Assembly: GCA_031289445.1 (NCBI GenBank)
Contig: JAITPL010000198.1
Coordinates: forward strand, 1 to 9,579
Direction: 5' to 3'
Source: Tannerella sp.
GTDB lineage: Bacteria > Bacteroidota > Bacteroidia > Bacteroidales > Tannerellaceae
Length of the DNA: 9,579 nucleotides
Position numbers and translations under genes: made by a program. Shown one piece after another: positions 1-9,135 of the stretch. The notes beneath the pieces were generated by a model. The model saw nothing but the letters and a program-made list of their open reading frames with translations, did no database searches and was not told the origin of the DNA. Each line of letters begins with the position of its first letter. Position 1 is the first letter of the stretch.

Positions 1-1779
1 CCGCACACTGTCGTGATATTCGGGAGTAGGCAGCCCGAAACCTCGACGCAGATGATAGGGAATGAACGAGTTCGAGGCGCTGCGACTCGGGAAAACACCC
101 TCGTTGACCGAAAGGATGATGATGTTCTCGAAGTCCAACGCCCGCGTTTCGAGCACGCCCATCACTTGCAGACCCGACAGCGGCTCGCCCTCGAAAGGAA
201 TTTTAATCATATCGGTCATTTGCTTGAGCAGGCGGAAATACGTGTCGCCGGTCATCTCCATGCGCGTCTCCTCAATCATCTCGCGCATACGGCCGACCAT
301 ATTATAATATGTATTGATAAATTCATGCTCAAGAGTATCGACCTCCTGCTGCTGCAACTCCGTTAAAACAGCCATCAGATAGTCCGAAATACCTGACGGC
401 GATGAAGCGGAGGTAAACAGCAACTTCAAAAACGGAGTGAGTCCAAGCTCGTCAGGCGACACGTAAACCTTGTTGTTATCCCGAATATCCTTGATGAGGG
501 AGGCGGCCTCGGCTGGACAAACGGCGTTGACATACTTGTGCCGCAGGATGGCCGCAACATCGCGGTGATAGAACGTAACCGCATCGCCGGTCTCGCGTCG
601 ATTCTTCTGCAGGGATTGCAGCGAAGCGGTCAACGAAGCTATAGGAGTGCCGTTAAGCGAATAGCCGAGAGTAACGTTTATGCAGGATATATTTTCAGGA
701 ATGGAGTTCAGGACAGGCATCAACAGCTTCTCGTCGGGCAGTACGATCGCCGTCTTCAGCGGGTCGAAATCCTTAGCCGACGACAGCTCTCTGAGCAGGG
801 GATAGAGCTGCTTGGCCTGACCGATGCGCGAGGGTATGCCGACGGTCTCGATAAGGGGTCGCTCTTCCGCAAAGGGGTACTCTTCCGCAAGGGTCTCATC
901 TTCCGCAAGGGGATGTTCTTCTGCAAGGGTCTTGTCTTCCGTAAGGGTCTCATCTTCCGCAAGGGGATATTCGGAAGGGAAGAGGCGGGTGTTGTCGCGC
1001 AGGAAGAAGGAAGCGCGGTTGTCGGGGTCTTTGAGCATATCCGACAAATAATCCCAGTAGAAATCGGCCTTACCTTCCTTTTGCAAGTATCCAAGCAGGG
1101 CTTTCTCGGCGCTTGTGAGAGCGTTCAGACCGACGAAGACGAGCTTCTCATAATCTACAACCATGCTTTCAATGTTCTCGATGACTTCCCTGTAAACCAT
1201 ACCTTCGTAGGCCATGTTTTCGCCGGCCAGCTTCTCGCGCAACTCCCGATAAACAGGATAAAGCAATGACCACACGCGGAGGAAGGACTGCTTGTCGGGC
1301 TGCCCGCTCTCCGGCTGAAACGAAGACCAGAATGAACGTATAGCCTGCACTTGCGATTCGGTCAGAAAGGCAAAATCACGGCTTATGTCATTGAGATTCT
1401 CGACGTTGGTAAAGAGCTGCCGGGCGTCAACCATGTACTTGTCTATATCGTCGAAATCGCCAAGCAACATCTCGCCCATATAGCAGAAATCATCAAAAGT
1501 CTCGTCCGAATGACTCTGACGCCTGTATATATCGTAGAGCATAAAGAGCAGCTTGATATGGTCAACCGGCTGTCTGTTATTCATCCTGTAGAACAAATCG
1601 CTGATCGTCATAATCGCAGGCTCGACCGCCGGAGCGGATAACCGAACCGCTCTTTCATCCAGATATTTCTTGAAGAAGACGCCCGACCGCCGGTTAGGGA
1701 AGATAAATGCCAGATGCTTGAGTTCCGCGCCGTGCATGTCGTAAAAAGTGTCTGCTACTTGTTTCAGGAATGGTTTCAT
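1..1779 (-). CDS. AddB-like PD-(D/E)XK nuclease / inactive-helicase family protein, 3' part missing
   Basis: Frame open over 593 codons from ATG at 1779 to the left edge, with no stop, so the C-terminus lies outside. The protein starts MKPFLKQVADTFYDMHG and has FPNRRSG at about residues 27-33, where AddB-type proteins carry a degenerate nucleotide-binding loop. Near the edge, GLQVMGVLETR (536-546) followed by an NEGVFP segment is the conserved helicase-like region of AddB/RecB-type proteins. Family knowledge: such proteins pair with the AddA helicase-nuclease to process double-strand ends for RecA-dependent repair, and a PD-(D/E)XK nuclease domain follows this region; it would be beyond the window. 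The start is 3 bases after the C26 stop, and in the same frame, which suggests co-translation. Residues 272-307 are six acidic hexapeptide repeats absent from the general family as I know it. The AddB assignment is good; exact subfamily and catalytic competence cannot be judged. Confidence 0.82.
   Translation of the reverse strand, partial: MKPFLKQVADTFYDMHGAELKHLAFIFPNRRSGVFFKKYLDERAVRLSAPAVEPAIMTISDLFYRMNNRQPVDHIKLLFMLYDIYRRQSHSDETFDDFCYMGEMLLGDFDDIDKYMVDARQLFTNVENLNDISRDFAFLTESQVQAIRSFWSSFQPESGQPDKQSFLRVWSLLYPVYRELREKLAGENMAYEGMVYREVIENIESMVVDYEKLVFVGLNALTSAEKALLGYLQKEGKADFYWDYLSDMLKDPDNRASFFLRDNTRLFPSEYPLAEDETLTEDKTLAEEHPLAEDETLAEEYPFAEERPLIETVGIPSRIGQAKQLYPLLRELSSAKDFDPLKTAIVLPDEKLLMPVLNSIPENISCINVTLGYSLNGTPIASLTASLQSLQKNRRETGDAVTFYHRDVAAILRHKYVNAVCPAEAASLIKDIRDNNKVYVSPDELGLTPFLKLLFTSASSPSGISDYLMAVLTELQQQEVDTLEHEFINTYYNMVGRMREMIEETRMEMTGDTYFRLLKQMTDMIKIPFEGEPLSGLQVMGVLETRALDFENIIILSVNEGVFPSRSASNSFIPYHLRRGFGLPTPEYHDSVR
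859..966 (-). repeat. 18-bp x 6 in-frame tandem repeat inside addB
   Basis: The core CTTCCGCAA (plus strand), with one or two mismatches in some copies, recurs at 864, 882, 900, 918, 936 and 954, an exact 18-base period. Read on the coding strand it gives six hexapeptides, residues 272-307: PLAEDE, TLTEDK, TLAEEH, PLAEDE, TLAEEY, PFAEER. The insert is strongly acidic and probably a flexible or helical linker. Because the unit is a multiple of three, copy-number change would alter protein length without breaking the frame. Confidence 0.93.
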
Positions 1780-1782
1780 ATC

Positions 1783-2703
1783 TTACTTTTTCTTCTTTTT
1801 TGGGGGTTGAATGGCTTTGAAGGTTAAAGACACCTTCTTCAACTTCAGCAATTCGGGATTGAAGATGGCAGGGGGTTGTAAACGATGCAACTCAATCTTC
1901 CGTCGAGGTGACGCGGACATGGGTTTGGATTTGGAGTGTGAGGCTTTGTCAACAAAATACTGAAAGATATTGCGCATGTGTTCATCCTGCGAATAAAGCG
2001 CTTCGGGATGAAACTGCACTCCCAGAATCCATGTCGCCGAATCGACTTTCTCTATAGCCTCAATAACGCCGTCGGTCGATCGGCCGACAACACTGAAACC
2101 TTCGGCAACGTCCTTGACAGCCTGATGATGTGCGCTATTGACCTCAATCGTTTGCAGCCCCACTATGGAGGAAAAAACCGAGCCTGCAACCACAACTACA
2201 TCATGCGTAGGGGCAATCTTCGACAGTTTCCGCCTGTGCTGCACCGAACGGTTTAGGTATTGTGCGGATAAATCCTGATAGAGCGAGCCTCCGTAAGCAA
2301 TGTTTATCAACTGAATGCCCCGACAAATACCGAGCACCGGAAGTCCCTCGGCGGCAGCGATGCGCAACAGACGCAGGTCAAAGGCGTCGCGCGGGACATT
2401 GACCTTGCCCATTTGCGGGATAGGGCGCTCGCCGTAGTAAGCGGGGTCGAAGTCTTCGCCGCCGGTGAATATCACTCCGTCAAGAGACTTGAGCATCTCC
2501 GCAAGCATTCCGTCATCATCAATAAGAGGAATGATAACAGGTATGCCGCCGGCGCCCATTACCGCCTCCACATAAGTGCGTGGAACAGCAGAATTGACTC
2601 CGTCGCGATAAGTATCCGATATACCTATCACAGCACGCCCTTGAGCGCCAACAACGCCGACAAGACACGACGACAGGATAAGTGATATGAAAAAATCTTT
2701 CAT
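1783..2703 (-). CDS. Secreted peptidase C26 / gamma-glutamyl-GABA hydrolase-like class I glutamine amidotransferase
   Basis: 306 residues. The nucleophile Cys127 lies in GICRG and the catalytic His232 and Glu234 in VQFHPE. TGGEDFDP (80-87) and NSAHHQAV (189-196) are typical of the PuuD-like peptidase C26 family, which cleaves gamma-glutamyl amide bonds; the substrate here is unknown. The N-terminus (hydrophobic residues 4-20, ending VVGA/Q) looks like a signal peptide, so the enzyme probably acts in the periplasm. An LSSC at 10-13 could be read as a lipobox, but the preceding stretch is short. The conserved domain ends near residue 255. A basic tail of about 50 residues follows, ending in five lysines, which I do not recognise. 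Upstream lies an 81-bp repeat-filled gap after hppA; downstream addB starts 3 bases after the TAA. The family call is firm; the physiological role is not. Confidence 0.9.
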   Translation of the reverse strand: MKDFFISLILSSCLVGVVGAQGRAVIGISDTYRDGVNSAVPRTYVEAVMGAGGIPVIIPLIDDDGMLAEMLKSLDGVIFTGGEDFDPAYYGERPIPQMGKVNVPRDAFDLRLLRIAAAEGLPVLGICRGIQLINIAYGGSLYQDLSAQYLNRSVQHRRKLSKIAPTHDVVVVAGSVFSSIVGLQTIEVNSAHHQAVKDVAEGFSVVGRSTDGVIEAIEKVDSATWILGVQFHPEALYSQDEHMRNIFQYFVDKASHSKSKPMSASPRRKIELHRLQPPAIFNPELLKLKKVSLTFKAIQPPKKKKK

Positions 2704-2717
2704 TAAAATTGATAAAG

Positions 2718-2761
2718 GTCGATAGATGTCGAGGACGGTCGAGGAAAGTCGAGAATAGTCG
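2718..2761. repeat. 10-bp periodic GTCG array (5 copies)
   Basis: GTCG begins at 2718, 2728, 2738, 2748 and 2758, an exact 10-base period with degenerate spacers. On the minus strand the units read roughly CGACNNTCCT. The array fills the gap between the hppA stop and the C26 start, close to one DNA helical turn per unit. Confidence 0.9.
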
Positions 2762-2782
2762 TTTCTAATTTCTAACTTCTAC
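2762..2782. repeat. 7-bp tandem repeat (3 copies)
   Basis: TTTCTAA at 2762-2768, TTTCTAA at 2769-2775 and a variant CTTCTAC at 2776-2782 follow directly after the 10-bp array and end just beside the hppA stop codon (2785-2787). Confidence 0.85.
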
Positions 2783-2784
2783 CT

Positions 2785-4992
<2,208 letters not shown>

Positions 4993-5023
4993 AATATTAA
5001 TTTTTTGTTTGTTAGTAATAAGT

Positions 5024-6313
5024 TCATGATTGTTTAAGCAGTCTCACGTCAACTGCATTTCTATGTGCTGAAAGGCGCTCTGCGTCGGCCATCTCGCATA
5101 TCGTAGCCGACAGCGTTTGCAAGCCCTCGCGCGTCAGTTCCTGAAAGGTTATCTTGCGGACAAAACTGTCGAGATTGACCCCGCTGTACATCCTGGCATA
5201 GCCTTTGGTCGGAAGAGTGTGATTCGTGCCCGAAGCATAGTCGCCCGCGCTTTCAGGCGAGTATGGCCCTAAAAATACGCTTCCGGCATTGATTATCTGC
5301 TCGCCGATATTCTTATAATCGGATGTTTGTATAATCAAGTGCTCTGGCGCATATCCGTTAGTAAAATCTATCATCTCCGCCTCGTTACGAAGGATGACAA
5401 TGCCGCTGTGCGACAGCGATTGCTCTATATAATCGAGGCGGGGCAGATATTCCAGCTGACGCTCTATTTCAATCTTCACTTTCGCGGCCAGTTCTTCGGA
5501 ATCGGTAATGAGAAGCGACTGACTGTCCGCGCCATGCTCTATCTGCGAAAGGAAATCGGCAGCAATAAAAGCGGGATTGGCGTCGGCGTCGGCTATGATT
5601 GCAACTTCCGACGGACCGGCGGGCATGTCGATAGCCACATCCGTAAGGCTCACCAACTGCTTGGCGGCTACTACATACTGGTTGCCGGGTCCGAAAATCT
5701 TATATACCTTGGGAATAGTTTCAGTGCCGTAAGTCATCGCCGCTATGGCCTGAATACCGCCAACTTTGTATATCTGCTCGACGCCTGCAATATTTGCGGC
5801 AAACAATATGGCGGGATGAATATGTCCTGTCCTGTCGGGCGGCGTACAGACGACAATCTCTTTACAACCTGCCAGTTTAGCGGGAACTGCAAGCATCAAG
5901 ACCGTCGAAAACAGCGGCGCCGTGCCTCCGGGTATATACAACCCCACCCGCTCGATACCGACGGCTTTCTGCCAACAGGTAACACCCTCGCGTATTTCAA
6001 TCTTTCGCGCGTCGATAACCTGATTGGCATGAAACTTTTCAATATTTAAACTTGCTTCGATGATAGACGCCTTCAATTCGTCGGTCAGCAGGCCGACAGC
6101 TTCATCCATCTCGGCCTTAGAAACCTTCAAGTCGTCAATACTGACGCGGTCGAAACGCTCTCCATATCGCCGCACGGCTTCGTCGCCGCAAGCACGCACA
6201 TCGGCGAGTACAGCCCGGACAGTATCAAACAGCGAAGACACATCAAACTCCGCCCTCTTCTGTATCTCCGCCCAAGCGTTCTTCGCAGGATATTTATGCG
6301 TCTTTATCTCCAT
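5024..6313 (-). CDS. hisD: Histidinol dehydrogenase
   Basis: 429 residues from the ATG at 6313. It oxidises L-histidinol to L-histidine in two NAD-dependent steps, the end of histidine synthesis, in the cytoplasm. Zinc ligands Gln257, His260, Asp358 and His417 and catalytic Glu324-His325 (YAPEHL) are all present, each shifted by two from E. coli Gln259, His262, Asp360, His419, Glu326 and His327. GPGNQYV (208-214) and MPAGPSE (230-236) are family motifs. An upstream ATG at 6433 would add 40 residues overlapping hisG in another frame; I reject it because the extension is unlike the family and the chosen start sits 2 bases after the hisG stop. It is translated as part of the ilvC-hisG-hisD unit. 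Confidence 0.97.
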   Translation of the reverse strand: MEIKTHKYPAKNAWAEIQKRAEFDVSSLFDTVRAVLADVRACGDEAVRRYGERFDRVSIDDLKVSKAEMDEAVGLLTDELKASIIEASLNIEKFHANQVIDARKIEIREGVTCWQKAVGIERVGLYIPGGTAPLFSTVLMLAVPAKLAGCKEIVVCTPPDRTGHIHPAILFAANIAGVEQIYKVGGIQAIAAMTYGTETIPKVYKIFGPGNQYVVAAKQLVSLTDVAIDMPAGPSEVAIIADADANPAFIAADFLSQIEHGADSQSLLITDSEELAAKVKIEIERQLEYLPRLDYIEQSLSHSGIVILRNEAEMIDFTNGYAPEHLIIQTSDYKNIGEQIINAGSVFLGPYSPESAGDYASGTNHTLPTKGYARMYSGVNLDSFVRKITFQELTREGLQTLSATICEMADAERLSAHRNAVDVRLLKQS

Positions 6314-6315
6314 GA

Positions 6316-7167
6316 CTATAAAATCATTTTCTCTATCGGAACAACTATTATTCCCTCTGCGCCAATGGCTTTCAACTTGCCGATGATTTCCCAGAAATGC
6401 TTCTCGGTGATGACCGACTGTATAGACACCCAACCCTCGTCGGCAAGGCTCGTCACGGTCGGACTCTTCACGCCGGGCAAGAGTTCGCTTATCTCGGCCA
6501 CCTTATCGCGAGGAGCGTTGAGCAAGACATATTTCTTGCCCCTTGCCTCATTGATAGCGTCGAAACGGAATATCAACTCGTCGAGTATGGCTCGCTTGTC
6601 GTTCGACAGATTTTTGTTGGCTATCAACAGCGCCTCGCTCTTCATCACTACCTCAACTTCCTTGAGCTGATTGCTGATAAGCGTACTGCCCGAACTGACT
6701 ATATCAAAAATAGCATCGGCCAAACCTATGCCCGGCGCTATCTCTACCGAGCCTGAAATCTCATGCAAGGAGGCCTTTACTCCGTTTTTATCCAGAAACT
6801 TATGCAAGATATTGGGATAAGACGTGGCTATCGTTTTACGCTGAAACCACTTCATCCCTTCATAGTTCTCATCCTTGGGGATAGCCAGCGCCAAGCGACA
6901 CTTGCTGAAACCCAAACGCTTAACCAGCATCGCCTCCGCACCCTTCTCTACATACTCGTTCTCGCCCACAATGCCTGCATCGGCAACGCCATTGGCCACC
7001 GACTGCGGAATATCATCGTCGCGCAAAAACAAGACCTCAAGGGGAAATTCGACCGCCGAGATAAGCAAAGTACGCTTTGACTTGCTAAGAATGATCCCTG
7101 TCTCCTGAAGCAGCGACATCGTATCTTCATAGAGCCGCCCTTTTGATTGTACTGCAATTCGTAACAT
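6316..7167 (-). CDS. hisG: ATP phosphoribosyltransferase, long form
   Basis: 283 residues. It joins ATP and PRPP to give phosphoribosyl-ATP and pyrophosphate, the committed step of histidine synthesis. The N-terminus RIAVQSKGRL (3-12) and the PRPP-loop region DAIFDIVSSGSTLISN (151-166) mark the catalytic domains. Residues from about 205 to 283, with LPGVKSPTVTSLADEGW (230-246), form the C-terminal ACT-like domain of the long HisG, which in this class binds histidine for feedback inhibition and makes a HisZ partner unnecessary. The start is 4 bases after the ilvC stop and the TAG ends 2 bases before hisD, so it is translated within one operon. Other histidine genes (hisC, hisB, hisI, hisA/F/H) are not in the window. 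Confidence 0.97.
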   Translation of the reverse strand: MLRIAVQSKGRLYEDTMSLLQETGIILSKSKRTLLISAVEFPLEVLFLRDDDIPQSVANGVADAGIVGENEYVEKGAEAMLVKRLGFSKCRLALAIPKDENYEGMKWFQRKTIATSYPNILHKFLDKNGVKASLHEISGSVEIAPGIGLADAIFDIVSSGSTLISNQLKEVEVVMKSEALLIANKNLSNDKRAILDELIFRFDAINEARGKKYVLLNAPRDKVAEISELLPGVKSPTVTSLADEGWVSIQSVITEKHFWEIIGKLKAIGAEGIIVVPIEKMIL

Positions 7168-7171
7168 ACGA

Positions 7172-8215
7172 TTAATTGTTTTCGGGGCGAAGTTTGCGAA
7201 CGACTGCTCCGGTGCGCCACATCTCGCTATTGCGCAAAGCTTCCAGTTCCTTGTTCAGCTTCTCGCGATAGTCGGTTTTGGAGTTCGAGTCTATAGAGCG
7301 CTGCGCCTCGTTACCGGCGGCAACTTCCTTATAAAGCGTCTCGAAGACCGGCTTTGTAGCGTCATGGAAGGGTCCCATCCAGTCTAACGCGCCGCGCTGA
7401 GCAGTAGTAGAGCAGTTGGCATACATCCAGTCCATGCCGTTCTCTGCAAACAGCGGCATAAGTGATTGGGTCAGTTCTTCAACCGTCTCATTGAAGGCTT
7501 CCGAAGGCGTGTGTCCGTTCTCGCGCAAGGTCTCGTACTGGGCGAGCAGCAAGCCCTGAATGGCGCCCATCAGCGTGCCGCGCTCGCCGGTCAGGTCTGA
7601 AAAGACTTCTCTCTGGAAAGTAGTCTCGAACAGATAGCCCGAGCCAACGCCTATACCGAGCGCAATCACGCGGTCTTTAGCCCGTCCGGTAGCATCCTGA
7701 TAGATAGCGTAGGATGAGTTCAGGCCGCGTCTTTGCAGGAACATGCGCCTCAACGAAGTGCCTGAGCCTTTGGGAGCAACCAATATCACATCTACATCCG
7801 CCGGCGGGATGATGTCAGTGCGCTCTTTGTAGGTGATAGCGAAACCGTGTGAAAAATACAGCGCCTTGCCTGCCGTCAGTTGCTTCTTAACTACAGGCCA
7901 CAGTTCTATCTGCGCGGCGTCCGAGAGCAGGAACTGTATGATAGTAGCACGCTTGCAAGCTTCTTCTATCTCAAAAAGCGTCTCGCCCGGCTTCCAACCG
8001 TCGCCGACAGCCTTTTCCCAAGTCTTGCCCTTACGCTGACCGACGATAACATTGAAGCCGTTATCGCGCAGGTTAAGGCTCTGACCCGGCCCCTGTACGC
8101 CGTAGCCGATAACCGCTATCGTCTCGTTTTTCAACACTTCCCGCGCCTTCTCGAGCGGGAACTCTTCGCGGGTAACTACATTCTCGTCAACACCGCCGAA
8201 ATTAATCTTTGCCAT
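7172..8215 (-). CDS. ilvC: Ketol-acid reductoisomerase, short (class I) form
   Basis: 347 residues. It converts acetolactate or acetohydroxybutyrate to dihydroxy acids, step two of valine and isoleucine synthesis, using NAD(P)H and Mg2+. The Rossmann loop is GYGVQGPGQ (37-45). The catalytic histidine is His123 in FSHGF. Mg2+ ligands Asp207 and Glu211 (SDLTGERG) and Glu243 and Glu247 (FNETVEEL) keep the spacing of the short-form enzymes. The loop after beta-strand 2, GQRKGKTW (59-66), has basic residues that could favour NADPH, but cofactor use is unproven. The GYGVQGPGQ variant, instead of the common GYGSQGHA, is what I expect in Bacteroidetes. A TACCTTTG promoter box lies about 30 bases upstream. 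hisG begins 4 bases downstream. No ilvB, ilvN or ilvD is visible nearby. Confidence 0.97.
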   Translation of the reverse strand: MAKINFGGVDENVVTREEFPLEKAREVLKNETIAVIGYGVQGPGQSLNLRDNGFNVIVGQRKGKTWEKAVGDGWKPGETLFEIEEACKRATIIQFLLSDAAQIELWPVVKKQLTAGKALYFSHGFAITYKERTDIIPPADVDVILVAPKGSGTSLRRMFLQRRGLNSSYAIYQDATGRAKDRVIALGIGVGSGYLFETTFQREVFSDLTGERGTLMGAIQGLLLAQYETLRENGHTPSEAFNETVEELTQSLMPLFAENGMDWMYANCSTTAQRGALDWMGPFHDATKPVFETLYKEVAAGNEAQRSIDSNSKTDYREKLNKELEALRNSEMWRTGAVVRKLRPENN

Positions 8216-8245
8216 ATTCTATAATAATTTTGAATTTTGAGGCCG

Positions 8246-8253
8246 CAAAGGTA
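8246..8253 (-). promoter_or_regulatory. Bacteroidetes-type -7 promoter box before ilvC
   Basis: On the minus strand this reads TACCTTTG, matching the Bacteroidetes -7 consensus TAnnTTTG. It lies 31 bases before the ilvC ATG and only 8 bases after the stop of the RbsD-like gene, giving a short 5' leader of about 25 bases. No clear TTG at the -33 spacing is visible, so strength is uncertain. It would let ilvC-hisG-hisD be transcribed independently of the upstream gene. Confidence 0.65.
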
Positions 8254-8261
8254 AGAAAAAA

Positions 8262-8699
8262 TTAATAATTGCCTTGTCCTTCGGGGTGTTTTACAAATCC
8301 TACTTTCAACAGCAGGTTGGCAAAGTTACGCACATCGCCGGAGGCAATCAATAGCCCTACATTGCTTTCTTTGGCACGTTCGTAGAAATCGAACTGCTGA
8401 ATGTAGTCGAAGGGCACATCCGGTATAACGCTTTTGTATTCCTCAAAAACAGGTTGCATGGTACCGTCCGGCGGCGTCATCACAGCTGCGGCTTCGATAG
8501 GGGCAGTCTCTTTCAAAACTTCCAGAATCTGCGTAACATTTAACAGTCCCGGCGTGAGATTCAGAAAAACTTTCTCGGCGCTTGGATTGCTTGCGGTCAA
8601 ATGAGGATAACCTCCGTCGGAGATTAAAATCCATGAGCCGTGCCCCAACTTCGCTAAAGCTGATAAGAGTTGAGGATGAATGCATTTAGTATATAACAT
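8262..8699 (-). CDS. RbsD/FucU-family sugar pyranase/mutarotase-like protein
   Basis: 145 residues, close to E. coli RbsD (139) and FucU (140). The family converts anomers or ring forms of ribose, fucose or related sugars so that kinases or isomerases can use them. CIHPQLLSALAKLGHG (6-21) and ISDGGYP (26-32) are the family signature; His20 and Asp28 fall at the catalytic positions of RbsD. SNPSAEKVFLNLTPG (37-51) and the C-terminal SGDVRNFANLLLKVG (120-134) also fit, but Phe126 stands where FucU-type proteins usually have a tyrosine, so the sugar preference may differ. No sugar kinase, permease or isomerase is adjacent; ilvC follows after 46 bases. It has its own promoter. The family is clear; the substrate cannot be assigned, so I give no gene symbol. 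Confidence 0.9.
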   Translation of the reverse strand: MLYTKCIHPQLLSALAKLGHGSWILISDGGYPHLTASNPSAEKVFLNLTPGLLNVTQILEVLKETAPIEAAAVMTPPDGTMQPVFEEYKSVIPDVPFDYIQQFDFYERAKESNVGLLIASGDVRNFANLLLKVGFVKHPEGQGNY

Positions 8700-8716
8700 A
8701 ATCTATTTGTTTTTGT

Positions 8717-8731
8717 GTCCCTTGCGGGGAC
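8717..8731 (-). other. Small hairpin in the leader of the RbsD-like gene
   Basis: GTCCC (8717-8721) and GGGAC (8727-8731) form a perfect 5-bp stem with a 5-base loop, between the promoter box and the start codon. In minus-strand RNA the loop is CGCAA. It could affect translation or mRNA stability, or be a fragment of the local repeat families. No function is demonstrated. Confidence 0.5.
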
Positions 8732-8751
8732 GGTTTATATTTAACAAGTTG

Positions 8752-8780
8752 CAAAGGTAGGTATTTATTTTGATATTCAA
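8752..8780 (-). promoter_or_regulatory. Bacteroidetes-type promoter before the RbsD-like gene
   Basis: The minus strand shows TACCTTTG at 8759-8752, matching TAnnTTTG, and TTG at 8780-8778 with an 18-base spacer, consistent with the -33 TTG/TTTG element of Bacteroidetes sigma-ABfr promoters. Transcription would begin near 8745, leaving a leader of about 45 bases. The -33 element overlaps the stop codon of the small ORF at 8777-8899. This is probably the first promoter of the gene cluster. Confidence 0.78.
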
Positions 8781-8899
8781 TCATCTTTAAAAGAAATATT
8801 TTTCAAAATAATTCCGACAATGTTCTTCAAGGCTTCCGGTTTGAGTATAAGGGTGAGATCGGCAAAAGACAGAGACTCAACTCCAATGTCTGCCAACAT
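8777..8899 (-). CDS. Possible 40-residue protein or C-terminal remnant, unassigned
   Basis: An ATG at 8899 opens 40 codons ending TGA at 8777, starting MLADIGVESLSFADLT and ending KNISFKDD. The composition is protein-like, with alternating hydrophobic and polar residues, and I do not recognise it. The frame extends upstream only to a TAG a few codons before the ATG. In a different frame, 8996-8907 also reads plausibly, containing STIHANVNVGG and ending PIIVIE before a TAG, so the two pieces may be one decayed gene split by a frameshift. A promoter for the next gene starts at its stop codon. Confidence 0.33.
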   Translation of the reverse strand: MLADIGVESLSFADLTLILKPEALKNIVGIILKNISFKDD

Positions 8900-9002
8900 C
8901 TTCAGTCTATTCAATAACTATAATGGGAAGTTTGTTACCACCGACATTAACGTTTGCGTGGATAGTCGATTTGATAAAGGCGTGAAAAGAGAATAAATGC
9001 TC

Positions 9003-9114
9003 GGCGGAAGGTCTCCGGCGATTAGCGGGAAGTCTTTAGCTGTCGTCGGGAAAGTCTTTAGCAGCCGTCGGGAAGTCTTTAGCAGCCGTCGGAAAAGCAT
9101 TTAGCTACCGTCGA
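9003..9114. repeat. 21-22 bp imperfect tandem repeat (4-5 copies)
   Basis: The core CGGGAAGTCTTTAGC recurs at 9026, 9047 (one extra A), 9069 and 9090 (variant CGGAAAAGCATTTAGC), at steps of 21, 22 and 21 bases, linked by GCCGT-like spacers. A more diverged copy may start near 9003. The changing period argues against a protein-coding repeat. No gene is recognisable around it. Confidence 0.85.
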
Positions 9115-9135
9115 GTTGTAACTGTTCTTTTTTAT

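Noticed and set aside
538..1269. Plus-strand 243-codon open frame with LFRKG-like repeats
   Set aside because: It is the antisense shadow of addB. Its repeats come from the 18-bp array, which is open in several frames because of its period, and the minus frame has family motifs throughout.
6314..6433. 40-residue N-terminal extension of HisD from an earlier ATG
   Set aside because: It overlaps the conserved hisG C-terminus in another frame, is unlike HisD N-termini, and the start at 6313 gives catalytic residues a uniform two-residue offset from E. coli.
8918..9100. Minus-strand 60-codon ORF with RRLLKT repeats
   Set aside because: It is a translation of the 21-22 bp array, the repeat period is not a constant multiple of three, and no family is recognisable.
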